In this document: positions 1 to 11,099 of the stretch, piece by piece
Layout: each line of letters opens with the position of its first letter
Numbering within the stretch: position 1 is the stretch's first letter
NCBI RefSeq assembly: GCF_932276165.1
Contig: NC_063997.1
Coordinates: forward strand, 6,520,001-6,584,000
Length of the DNA: 64,000 nt
Origin: Plutella xylostella
Taxonomy: Eukaryota > Arthropoda > Insecta > Lepidoptera > Plutellidae
Direction: 5' to 3'
Position numbers and translations under genes: made by a program
The notes under the pieces: generated by a model
Database searches by the model: none
Told to the model about the DNA's origin: nothing
The model's input: only the letters and a program-made list of their open reading frames with translations

Positions 1-619
1 CTACCTGCATCGCTGCATAGACCCAGCCATGCACTCCTGCCCTGGCGGCTGTGTTGTCCCACCTGCATCGCTGCGCACACCTGGCACTCCTGTTCTGGTT
101 GCCAGATCCAAACGCCCCCTGTCTGGGAAGAGATTTTATGCTCAGCGGAACCGCCTGCACTATTGCTAGTACGGTCATCATCATCATCAGCCATCATTAT
201 GAGTGACTTATTTAGAAGGTATCGAGTAACGTGCGCTATTCATCAGTGATTTTGGCATATGCAGACGAACGTTTACTGCCAAGGTTGGTCATGTTAGCCA
301 TACAAGGGCACACCAAGGAAGCCTGCAGTCGCCGTAGCCGCATCGGCATGGCTGCCGACAAATCGGGTAACGTGCACCGCTTCTAAAAGTGTTATAGCAC
401 TTCAATTTGATGCCTCCGCTGAGGTAGGGTATTCTATTAAAGCAGCTTTCTTCTGAACTGCCCAAAGTGACCTGTAGACTGCTCCTGAGGATAGTTGTGC
501 AATAATTTTTTTATTTCAATGTCTCTGCTGAAGAAACTGTCTAATGCAGCTTTTGTTCTAAACTGCCTTAAGATCATTGGACTGCTCATGGGAATGGTGA
601 CGCACGGTAAGTACAGGAG

Positions 620-753
620 CGTTACTCTATACTGATGAGAAACGAACGAACGAGAGCTGTCGTGCAATCGGCACGTTTAATACATACAAACAGATAGAGC
701 GGCTCGCGCCGCAGTGCACTGAAAGTTCGTTTTTCGTCATATAAAGTGACCCC
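620..753. mobile_element. MITE copy, GGGTCACTCTAT family
   Basis: The left end reads GTTACTCTATACTGATGAGA and the right end, reversed, reads GGTCACTTTATATGACGAAA, so the two ends are imperfect inverted repeats around about 130 bp of non-coding DNA. A better-preserved copy lies at 17514-17640, with the same internal string GAGAGCTGTCGTGCAA. No transposase is encoded. The superfamily is not assigned because no clear target duplication is visible. Confidence 0.6.
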
Positions 754-1073
754 CCAGACACTATCTTAAGTGTCATGACACATCGGCAGATTCCAGCTTT
801 GAGTCTTTTCTTTTCCCGGCTGTGAGCAAAGTGAATCCCACCGGCGAGTGTTCAACCTAAAAGCACTGAGCTAATTCCTGATTTCGTGAAAGTCGCTGTT
901 GCTATACCATACCGCTTCACAAGTTACCGAATTCATTATGATCCTACTGTCGGGTGATCATGATCGGAGTGTCATCGCGGTTTCTGAGTGGCACCATATT
1001 AGCTGTCTTCTTTATGTCCCAGTGGATTGTGAGTGTGTATCCGAGCTCTTTGTTGAAAAATGCGTGAACCTCC

Positions 1074-3275
1074 TAACGTAACGGCACCAGTAATGGACAC
1101 CTTAAGGATTTTTTACGAATGATTTGGCTGTTACTCGCTCAATTTTTGAGTTAGAATATTGAAAGTTGGTATGAATCGTAGGAATATCATGCCGTTTAAG
1201 ATGAATGTACACTAGCTCGATTTAATCTATTGGTTTTTCAGTAAATTGTATATTTGTAAAAAATACCTAAAACCACAGTGATGGACACCCAAACTCCAGT
1301 TATGGACACCCAATGTTGGACAGTGTTTTTTTATTGAATTAAAGTATAAAATAGTATTTTATACTTATATTATTATAATTATATCGATTATGAGTAATCA
1401 TAAACCGTAATTATGAGTAATCATAACCGTTTACACAAACAGGATTGGTTGCAATGTTAATGTTGCATCAAAGATGGCTAATACAACTTTCTGAAAAAAA
1501 AGTTTTACATAAACACTAAAATTTCTAATTCATAACATTATAAATCCTGTCCTCCTGCATTTTATTCTTCTTCTTAGTATAATTATGTTCCCACAGTGGG
1601 GCAGAAGGTAAACACAACAGTTTTCTATCCAAGACTGTGGACAGTAGCCTTTGCATCGGACCACGTCATTCAAACTTCCCGCATCTCCGTCCGATCGAGC
1701 GCCGCCAGGTCTATTTAGGGCGGCTTTTCTTATGCTTGCCCTGCGGATACAATTCGAGAGCCTGTCTCAGGGTTTGGAATTTGTCTTTGTACGCAGGCTA
1801 TGGCTATTCCAACTTCGTTTTATCTGTGAACCAACAGGATCTTCATGGCAGCTTTTCCTCAGATCTTTGTTGGAAGGTTCCGCGAAGGACAGCGGTTAAT
1901 GAAGACCTGCAGCTTCTGTGTACCTATTTGTCTTTGTGGTCTACCAGGTCTCGCAAGCGTATAACAGTACCGACTTTAGTAACGTTGGTGTTAAATATCT
2001 TTCACTTTAATAGAGAGGTGTTTTGACCGCCACATGGATCGCAGACACGCAAATGCACCTTTGACCGTATCAATACAGGCGCCCACATCTAGGTCAATGC
2101 CACCATCGCCTGCAACAACTAGGTAGCGTTAGTAGATGAGCCAGGATACGGGTCCCAACTTGTTCCGTTCCTACGACCCTCTCGTCATATCAGACAGACA
2201 GATATCATCTGGGTTATCCAGGTTTTGCATTTACACTAGCCAGAAAATGCCTTTAGTTTAAGTCTTAAGTTTTCTTTAGACAACCTTTTCTCTCACTTCC
2301 CTTTTATCTAGTAAAATTTTGCTCTTAATCTATTCTCCTCCTAAAGCCTCTTCTTTTCAAATCCTCTCTATTCATGGTATTCTCAACTTTTCTGGTCTAT
2401 TTGTCACACTATCACTGTTTATTTCTCTATTTCTTTTCTCTGTGGGGCTGTAAGTACCTGCACCTGGCTCTCTCGAATGGAACCTTTGTGAATATCCCCT
2501 AGGTCTAAACTGCCTTCCTAAGTTTGGACCATTTCCCACCATGTTGGTCCACGGCGGGTTGATGGGTTCACATATCTAGACATGCTAAACTAAATTTCAA
2601 TTAAATTCCGCTCCTGTGAAGGCTTGGATTTTCATGTGCAACTTTGATCAATACTTGTGCTGGAATACTTTAAATAGATGTAGGGGGAATATGTTTGTGT
2701 CTCCGTAACACATGGCTGCAGTGGCCATCTTGTGCTTCCATAATAGCATATCCCATTTGCTTGGGCGTATAAGTCTTTCTTGAAGAAAATAAAAAATCCA
2801 GTTATGGACACCCAATTATGGACATGTGTCCATAACTGGATTTACTGAAAATTTACAAACCAGTAATGAACACCCCCTCTGAAATCATTTCCATAAAAGT
2901 AAGCTCTCCTATTATTTTGAAAATATGTGCGTAATTCAGTATAGTTTCCATAAAATCACAGCATTTTAATATAACATAAAATAAAACGAAATAATCAACA
3001 AAAATCTACACCTAACCTCTTCGAAGATTTCCTTATTTCCTTATCAAATTTGGGTTGAATTGGTGAACCTCCGCCAAATGAACTTTTTTGCCTCACAATT
3101 TTTAATCTAAATGGATGACATAAAGTCACTTGTCTATATAACAAAGGAGGGATGTATAGGCTTTGAAACTAAGGTGTTGTAATTTTCGTAAAACTATGCA
3201 TACTCTTATTTTAGACACTATAAGTTTGTAGTGTCCATTACTGGTTCCATGTCCATTACTGGTGCCGTTACGTTA
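1074..3275. mobile_element. 2.2-kb non-autonomous DNA transposon with 26-bp perfect TIRs
   Basis: A 26-bp sequence beginning TAACGTAACGGCACCAGTAA at 1074 is repeated exactly in inverted orientation ending at 3275. The motif (C)CAGTTATGGACACC recurs inside, near 1293, 2799, 2827 and 2865, in both orientations, as subterminal repeats do. No transposase was recognised: the open frames at 1637-2026 have no family signature. A short repeat shared with 17812-17895 is embedded at about 2441-2506. The target duplication is uncertain because the TIR end (TAACGTTA-like) is itself repetitive. Confidence 0.65.
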
Positions 3276-4917
3276 CGCAGCAGCTGTCTACTAGTTGTGT
3301 ATCTAATAAATCGAGTAACGGTGCTCCTGCACGAGACGACTACCTTTTGGTAAAATTATAACTTCCACTATTCTGGGAACATGCATATACCTACTGTGTA
3401 CTGTGTATCACATCACGTGTAGCCGCAGCCCTACTCAATGTACGGGGCTAGATAATAAACAATGGCAGTCGTCATTAAATTTCTATGAATTTCGAAGGTC
3501 ATCATTTGGAGCACAATCCAAAGGGTGAAAGTACCTATTCATGCCTAAACGGCTTCTCTAATGAAAATGTATTTTTAATTTGATTCTGGCGCAAACGTTT
3601 CATAACTATTTTTCAACACTGTATCTGCTGAAACTACTTAGACTGACTGGTTAAGATGCAGACGTGCCGTTTTCACAATTCCATTTTGAGTAATCCTCAA
3701 CTGTTTTATGGATTTTTCATTTAGTTACGTAACTAGTTACCAAGTAAAAAATTACTTGTGTCATGCTCGTACTCGCATCTCATTTAGGAGCTCTCTGGCC
3801 TCTAGCTGAAGGCTAAAACTGGTATATATATCTACTAAGCTAGTACAGAGTTATAACCGGGCAGCGGTGACATGGTAGCTGCTTGATTTATTAGTTTGCT
3901 GAAAACTTTCTAAATAAGTAATAATTATTAGTCATAATAAACTCTTCGCAGTTCTTTCAGAATGCAATACCAGGTCGCTGAAGTAGGTAACCTTCCTTAG
4001 CTGGACAACAACAAGCCTTTTTTGTTTTAAAGAGTGTCACAGTTATTCGCCGTTCCACTGTCATATCGATGTTCAAGGACTTTTTCTTGGGTATAGCTAA
4101 CTACCTACGTTTACCTATAGATAGCCGCAAGCTATCTGCTGTTGGCGAACTGTCAGTTCTGATTGATAAGTCAGGCTCGTCCAACTGTCCATGTTCCCGC
4201 CACCATGATTGTTGCTTCCACAGATTAGAGAGTCTATGTTGGCTGTCGTTGCATCAGGTCTGATCAGGTACAACTAACATCTTTACGTACCATCTTTATT
4301 TAATCGAGCTATTTTATTTTGTTTTATCTAGGTTGACTTAATGGTTTCAAAATCGAACCTACAACAATGTAAGTAGGTACCTACCTACGTACCTTTGAAG
4401 TTGCAACAAGGCGAAGCCTTAAGGTTTTGGCCGAGACCTGCCCTTAGTGTTGACGAACATACCTAAAGGTGACCTTGTTAATGTTTTTCATATGAAGTAC
4501 TGAACATTTTACTTATCCTGGTGGCATGACTGATCATTTACTTACCCAGCTATAGTGCCACAATCTTATCTGTTCCGGTGGTCAAAATGTGCAACAACGA
4601 GACGTCATTGTCAAACGTCATTTCATACTCTGTGCGTTATTTGAGTTGTCAATTTCTGCGAAGAAGCTGACGCTACGTTATTTAATTTGTTTTTTGATTT
4701 TTAGGGTGAAATACTGCCAAAAACGCTGTAATGTGATGCAAGAAAAGTAGTACTATATACATATATTGGCTTTTATGCAGGAAGAATAACGTATTCAGGC
4801 GCCTTTAATTCCGTTTGAAAAATTGGAAGAACGAGTTGCAGCGGCTACAGGTTAGTGTTGCCAAATATGACGAATAATTTTACCCATATATTCTCCATGT
4901 AATTTTATGAAATATTT

Positions 4918-6655
4918 TCCCGAGAGGCCCGTGCCCCAGCAGTGGCGACGGGATGGGTCGTGGTACTCGTGATGAAAAGTATATAATCTTTATTTTTCTT
5001 TGGTTACAGGTGTGAGGACGTGACATGATACTTTAAATCTTAGGCAATATACCAAGAAGAATTTCGTGCACCTGCAGCGATTTTAGACGAAATAATGATG
5101 ATTTATGACATGTCATTGTTTTCCCAACTTATCAAGAGTTGGCTGAAAGAAATTGCTTTTTAGCAATTAGCCTTTGTCAAAGTCAAAGTCAAAGTATTTA
5201 TTTGTAAACATACAATGGTCTTAAATATAAATTGTTAGTTTCTCTATGTTTTGCCATACTTATGGCGTACAAATTTGGAAGGAGACCCGTGCCCCAGCAG
5301 TGGAAACGTGATGGGTCGAGATGATGATGATGATGATGAATTAGCCTTTGCACACTGTCTGAATTTCTTTTAATTGTATGCTTTTGTTTCTTGTTACTTT
5401 AGAAAATGTAAAATAAAGTGTTCAAAAATAATACTTAATTAATAGTTTTTTTAAGTCTATCTATCTCGTTATTCTCACGACCCACATATATTGTATCCAT
5501 TGTAATCTAGATTTAATCTTCTGTATCAGAAGCAGAACATAATCAGAACTAATTTTATTTCTGTTCGCCGTGGACAAATTTTCCATACAACAAATGTCGT
5601 TTGATATATTATATCCACTTTCATTTACTATCGACCCTATATTTTGATTTATCTATACTTATGAATGTATTAAATTTTGCCTATTTCTGGTTTAAAATTA
5701 TAACAATAGGTAATAGCAGAAATGCATTGTCGTTTAAACCAGAAATAGGCAAAATTTCATCGATGGCATCACTGGATTCCATGACAGCGACGCCGCCACC
5801 GGAAACACGGCTAGTATGGCCATAATAAGACAACATGTGAAGTGACTGATTAAATTGAGTCACTTTTTGATATCAGTCTTAAATGTTAGCATAGGGTGTA
5901 CATGGGACTCGTTTTATTTGTGTGATTCGATATAAGCCACAGTGACACTGAAACTTTTCTGCTCTGTGGAAATATGTATTTCATTCGTTCTTTTTTTAGA
6001 AAATCCCTCATTTGTGGCTCTTGTTTGTATTGTCTATGACAATTTAAATGTCACCAAACGTCAAATTTGAAGAAAATTTTCGCTGTTTGGTGCGTTTGAG
6101 TGAAATATTTTGGTAATATTACCATTGCATTTTTGCATTGCGCTACCCCATGGGCTCATATTGGCTCATTAACTACTTTCTTGAGTTTCTTGGACATCGT
6201 CACATGAAATAATATACGACCGAGCTTGCTCCCGACCAAGCACGATCAGATTCCTTGGGAGTTCTTCGGCAGACGATTTCTATGCACCGGCTCCATGAGA
6301 CGAAGAACAAAACAGCATGCCACCTGACTGATGACCCACCCACCGTTTACCCGGCCCCAGGAGCTAGAAGGCCTTGAGACAAAAGCTCGGGCAGGATCCT
6401 GACGGGCGCAAACGAATATCATCTACTATGCTTGTCCCACGGCCTGACTGGATAATATTTATATAATCAATGGAAGGAAAAAACAGTAGGTAAGTGCCAG
6501 TACCAGTCACATGTTATTATAATTGGGCACATGCACACAAAACAACTCAAAAAACTTTTTTCACTTGGCAGTACTTGGTCAACTAGGCCATTCATTGGAA
6601 GGAAACCCGTACCCCAGCAGTGAGGACGTGATGGGCTATGATGATGAAGATGACA
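4918..6655. repeat. three short copies of the lepidopteran CCCAGCAGTG repeat
   Basis: Variants of GTGCCCCAGCAGTGG followed by GATGGG and a GATGAT microsatellite occur at about 4920-4975, 5280-5340 and 6595-6655. They are short fragments of the repeat that is longer and in the opposite orientation at 22909-23335. No coding capacity is apparent. Confidence 0.55.
5672..5757. repeat. 86-bp foldback with 25-bp perfect arms
   Basis: The arm at 5672-5696 (AAATTTTGCCTATTTCTGGT...) is the exact reverse complement of 5733-5757, with a 36-nt spacer. It is most simply a tiny MITE. The fully paired stem could also form a hairpin RNA if transcribed. Confidence 0.7.
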
Positions 6656-7140
6656 ATAGGAGTCATAATCTTAGTTCATAAGTATAACTAAAATCTAATG
6701 AAACATTTTTGTTTGTTACAGAACATTGAAATTGGCTCGTAAGCAAGACGGAAGATGGTCAAAACCGGTCAGAAAATGATGGCCTAGACACGGTTGGAGA
6801 GCTCTTGTTGGCAGAAACCACCTGAAGATGGTCAGATGACATCAGCAACCTTATGGTGATACAATGAACCAGAGCGGCACCGAACTGAAAAAGTTGAAAA
6901 ACTTGGCATACATACTATGAGACCTATTTGATGACTGATATAAGCCAAGTTCAGACTGATTATTGTGATAGTTGGTAACTAAGAATACCTAATATGCTTT
7001 TATGGTGTGTGAAATAGTATACTTTTTATAATTTATTAATTAAAAGTTTAATAAATGTTTTACTTACCTAAAGAAAATATTATATTTTTATAACCATTTA
7101 ATTTAGTTATACATGCTAGCATATCCACTTATTTTTTTAT

Positions 7141-7504
7141 AGTTAGTGTGTTGTTGATAAATAATAAAGCCTGACTAGGGTTTGTCGCTGTGGAGAAAGG
7201 ATTAGCATCAGTCGCTGACTGCCCGGTGTGCCAGACTTATTAAATGTACAGTTTATATTATGATTTACATTTCTTGAACTCCACATTTAACATTCAAACT
7301 ATTCAATTAGCCACTTCATTTTAGTTAGTGTGTTGTTGATAAATAATAAAGCCTGAATAGGGTTTGTCGCTGTGGTGAAAGGACAACCAGTTAACATAGC
7401 ATCAGTCGCTGACTGCCCGGTGTGCCGGACCTATTCAATGTATATGATTTACATTTCGTGAACTCCACATTTAGCATTCAAACTATTCAATTAGCCACTT
7501 CATT
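7141..7504 (+). repeat. tandem duplication, two units of about 182 bp
   Basis: The unit beginning AGTTAGTGTGTTGTTGATAA at 7141 starts again at 7323 and ends in the same CAATTAGCCACTTCATT. The copies differ by substitutions and small indels; the second has an extra ACAACCAGTTAACA-like insertion. No open frame spans them. Confidence 0.85.
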
Positions 7505-7650
7505 ACCTACATACTTTGACGTGAATAGGCAAACTTAAAGTATATGGGAGACAACTGAAAATCAGTGGTTTGTTCCTAAGGGCAAACATATGCACTGAGT
7601 TGCTTCCAAACAAACTAATGTCTATCTATCTAACTTCTTAGCACATGTGA

Positions 7651-7720
7651 GCGACAGGATTTGAATCCACATTTCTTCCGTGAGGGGCGGGCGCTTACCC
7701 GTCTGAGCTAACACCGCTAC
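7651..7720 (-). repeat. tRNA-derived SINE head
   Basis: On the minus strand the sequence carries a tRNA-like A box (TTAGCTCAGACGGG) and a B box (GGATTCAAATCC), spaced about as in a tRNA. The acceptor stem does not pair well and a similar copy lies at 38165-38241, so it is a SINE head rather than a tRNA gene. Confidence 0.6.
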
Positions 7721-9064
7721 ATATAAATAATATACTTAATGTATAATTTTAGTCAAATAAAAAAGAGGATGTGTGTTTTGACAAATGTTGTTTTTAAAGC
7801 ATTTTCAACGGGTTATTTGAGTCCCGGATCATCCTCCCTATAAGTATTATAGTAATTTTCCTTTCCTGCATCTCTTCTTGTAGAGCAAGGATGAAATTAA
7901 CAAAGACTAAACAAATAATTATTTGTGTCACATGTTATCACCACCTTCGAACTTGAGTGATATAATGCTACCTAAACAAATGTCAAACTGAGACATGTGT
8001 GGATAAATTGGTACACCCATGTTAGGAAATAAGACAAATCTTCCAATCTCGCTGTCAAAATTGTAACTCACATCTTGTAGTGATTATTTCGTGTTGGCCA
8101 TGTTAGCGTTTGTGAGGACAACTGGTATCACACAATTTGTTGCAACTAGCTGTCATTTATATCTTGTCACCGCCATACTGTGCTACGCGTGCTGATAAGA
8201 TTGTGGCACTATAAGACATGTTAGCCGGGTTTCATTTGTCAACTATTACAATTGTTATTGTTGTGTTAATCAATCTTTATTAATTGATGTCATCTACCAA
8301 GGAATGCTGCCAGAGCTCATAATATTCACACATGATGATACAGAATGATAGTAGCCCACAAAATCGGTGCAAAGGCTTATAAAATAACTTTCCTTCCTAG
8401 TAGGACTGCACAGGAACTCGTTAACCGCCGAGTTAGTTAGAATACAAAATTAGACTGTGTGTTACTTGTCAATCTAGAATATGAATATAGTGACCTGCAT
8501 CATGTTTTGAAAAACTGAATACTTAGTTATCCGCCAGTGTCACAGCCTTCATCTAATCTTTTCCAGTAGCTGATGAGGCTGAGATATTTAGTAAAATTAT
8601 CTTCCCTTCAAGCACCACTCCTCGTTCCAAGGACTAGATGCCGCGCCAGGTGTTGCAGGCTGTGTCGTCGTACAGGGCTGACTGAGCAGGTCCTCGAGGC
8701 TCCAGGGTCGGCTGCTGCATTTCTGAGGTCAGTCCAGAATTACATACCCTAGTCAGCATGTGCTGACCTGAGCCCCAGCGGCCTGGATCGATATTCTACA
8801 TTTTACAGCTTTTAAATATTGTTGCAAAGTATTTCACTGGTTCCATCCATTCGGCTAGTGTATGTTAAAAATATTGCCTTGACAATAACAAGATTTTGAT
8901 CAATAATTACTTATAAGTATTGCTTTCGAAGAGGCACTGTGTGTATCCATATGTATAAATACCTACCTATATGTTTAGGTACATACCTTCCATAACTTTC
9001 TGACAAGTCAGGAATAATAAGGAAGTACTTAAGTCTTATGTATACTTATACCTTTCTTTTTAGT

Positions 9065-10219
9065 AGGGTAAACGTACCGGTTTGCCGGCCACTACCCCTT
9101 TCCGGCCACTTCGCACATTATTTTGAATAATAGGATAGTATTGAGACATCTCCTTTCTATTTTCGCGCCCTTCGACCCGAACGAACATCAAGGTTCATAA
9201 TCCAACGGCATGGCCTCGAAATTTGCGAAATGAGCCCTCAGTCACCATTTCAAAATTTTGTGTGTGGATGCGTGGCAAATTTAGCAGAAAAAATAGCAGG
9301 TGGATTGATTCTCAGAGGTAAGTTTTTAAGTATTCCTACTGTTTTATTAGTGATTGAATTGGTTTGTGTGTATTAAAGTATGTTTAATTTCAATATTCAA
9401 GTGCCTAAACCACCCTAAACATTAATAAACAGTAATATTTTTGGTGGTCGGACAATAGGTTATCGATTTATTTCAAAATCTAGTTTCCGGCCGGGTGGTC
9501 GGAAACCGGTATAAGTGTAGTCATTCAATTTTGCCTATATTGCGGAAACCTTAAATGCACTAACATAGATTCCATTATATTAGTGAACAGCTAGAATTTT
9601 GTGAATTGACAACTAGATTCCGGCCGCCAGAATACCTCATAGTTTCAAAGATATGACCTTAAAAAAATATCGAATGTTTAGCGGCCGATAACCAGTTAAA
9701 ACAAAACCTGTTTCCGGCCGTCGAAATAAGCGGCCGAAAATAGGTAAAAATTACACCTTATTCCGGCCGTCTGAAATAGTAGGTGGCCGAAAATAGGTAA
9801 AATTAAACCTGATTCCGGCCATTAGATAATAAAACGGCCGATAATTTTTATGGATGCCAATGCCAAGAGTAGCTAATTTAATTTGACTTTTGATTTTAAT
9901 TTGTTATTTCAAAAACCCTATGAACTACTGAATAAGACTCGTTTTTGTACTGTGAATTACGTGGCCGATAACCAGTGCACTGGTGGACGATAACTGGGTA
10001 AAATGGCCGATAACCGGTATATTTGCTATTTTTACAAAAAATATATTTTTTTAAATCACGTATAACTGCTACGTCTATAAACTGAAGGTTTTATGAAACT
10101 AGACTATTGAAAGATCAAATGATATTTTTTTGGAAAATCTTGACACACTACATTATGATAGAAATTAACTCTGAAGTCAACAAGTCGCTTAAGTGGCCGA
10201 TAACCGGTACTGTTACCCT
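9065..10219. mobile_element. 1.15-kb non-autonomous DNA transposon packed with CGGCCG repeats
   Basis: The left end AGGGTAAACGTACCGGTTTG and the inverted right end AGGGTAACAGTACCGGTTAT form imperfect terminal repeats of about 30 bp. Between them, TTCCGGCCG and CGGCCGATAACCGG motifs recur roughly every 50-150 bp against an AT-rich background, on both strands. No open reading frame for a transposase is present. The superfamily is unknown. Confidence 0.6.
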
Positions 10220-10357
10220 ATATCTATTACTTAGAAATCTATGCATTATAAATTTATAGATTCAAATATTTATCTACTGATATACTCATCAGTAGCTTAT
10301 GGGTCACAGTTGGTTTTCTCTCCACCATGCGATAATAAACACATCTCACAATGTTTA

Positions 10358-10450
10358 ACTAGGTTTCAGATAGGCTCAGACTACATAATAGACGCATTTT
10401 TCCTGAAATAAAAATGACATATTATGTATCTAGCCTATCTGAAACCTAGT
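10358..10450. mobile_element. MITE with 19-bp perfect TIRs, copy 1
   Basis: ACTAGGTTTCAGATAGGCT at 10358-10376 is mirrored exactly at 10432-10450. The core contains TTTTTCCTGAAATAAAAATG. A second copy 260 bp downstream has its core inverted. Confidence 0.75.
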
Positions 10451-10616
10451 CATTTCTGCATGGTGATATTACAACTGAGGCGCGCGGGCGACTCACTCTA
10501 TTTATATAGGCACCCGCACCTTGCAAATTAAAGGTGGAGAGAAAAATGGACTGTCACTGTGACCCTTATGATGCCGAACACGGAGAAAGTCGAAACGCCA
10601 TATCTCACAATGTTTA

Positions 10617-10687
10617 ACTAGGTTTCAGATAGGCTAGATACATAATATGTCATTTTTATTTCAGGAAAAATGCGTCTATTATGTATG
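10617..10687. mobile_element. MITE copy 2, core inverted, right TIR missing
   Basis: It starts with the same ACTAGGTTTCAGATAGGCT and the same 17-nt left flank (ATCTCACAATGTTTAAC) as the copy at 10358, but its core is the reverse complement of that copy's core. The right inverted repeat is absent after about 10687. Confidence 0.65.
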
Positions 10688-10689
10688 AT

Positions 10690-11099
10690 AAATAAGCATC
10701 GTTGGGATAACTGTTGGCGTTCGTTGGCCCGGTCTGTACGCAGCTTAACCTGCATTTTCGACCATTTATATGTTGCAGTTTTTATGCGGGCAATCTGCGA
10801 CATGGTAACTCAGGCGACTTGCTCAAACAAAAGAGAATGGCCAAATCTGACTCGCTTATTTAATACTTTGTTTGATAGGTCTATTATGTTAAACTCCCTA
10901 CTCTATCCACATTTCCCAAAAACACTGGCTCCAGCAGATCTTTGACCTCAGGTCGAGTTTAGGTCATAAAACTACTCTTTGTAAACCCTGAATGACATCT
11001 ATGCGGTCAAAGTGGGTATGTCCTACTCCCAACTCCGCATTAAAAAATATTTTTAAATAATGTTGTACCAGTGAGGTGACCGGAAATAAAAGTCGATAT
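10690..11099. other. no gene recognised
   Basis: An open frame of 91 codons at 10670-10945 on the plus strand begins inside the MITE and has no family signature. No other feature was seen. Confidence 0.4.

Larger units (their letters stand above)
4551..8213. mobile_element. possible 3.7-kb TIR-bounded composite element
   Basis: TATAGTGCCACAATCTTATC at 4551-4570 has an exact 20-bp inverted match at 8194-8213. The interval holds several unrelated repeats: CCCAGCAGTG-type copies, a 25-bp-arm hairpin, RTE-like debris near 6730-6900, a 182-bp tandem duplication and a SINE head. It is either one large non-autonomous element that collected insertions or two solo ends of the same family. No 8-bp or other target duplication is evident. 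The TAGTG ends would suit hAT, but this is inference. Confidence 0.4.

Noticed and set aside
1637..2026. 129-codon plus-strand frame inside the 2.2-kb element
   Set aside because: No transposase or other family signature and an overlapping frame of similar quality; treated as chance.
7651..7720. tRNA gene on the minus strand
   Set aside because: A and B boxes are present but the acceptor stem does not pair and a similar copy exists at 38165-38241; a SINE head fits better.
10670..10945. 91-codon plus-strand frame
   Set aside because: Starts within the core of a MITE and has no homology signature.
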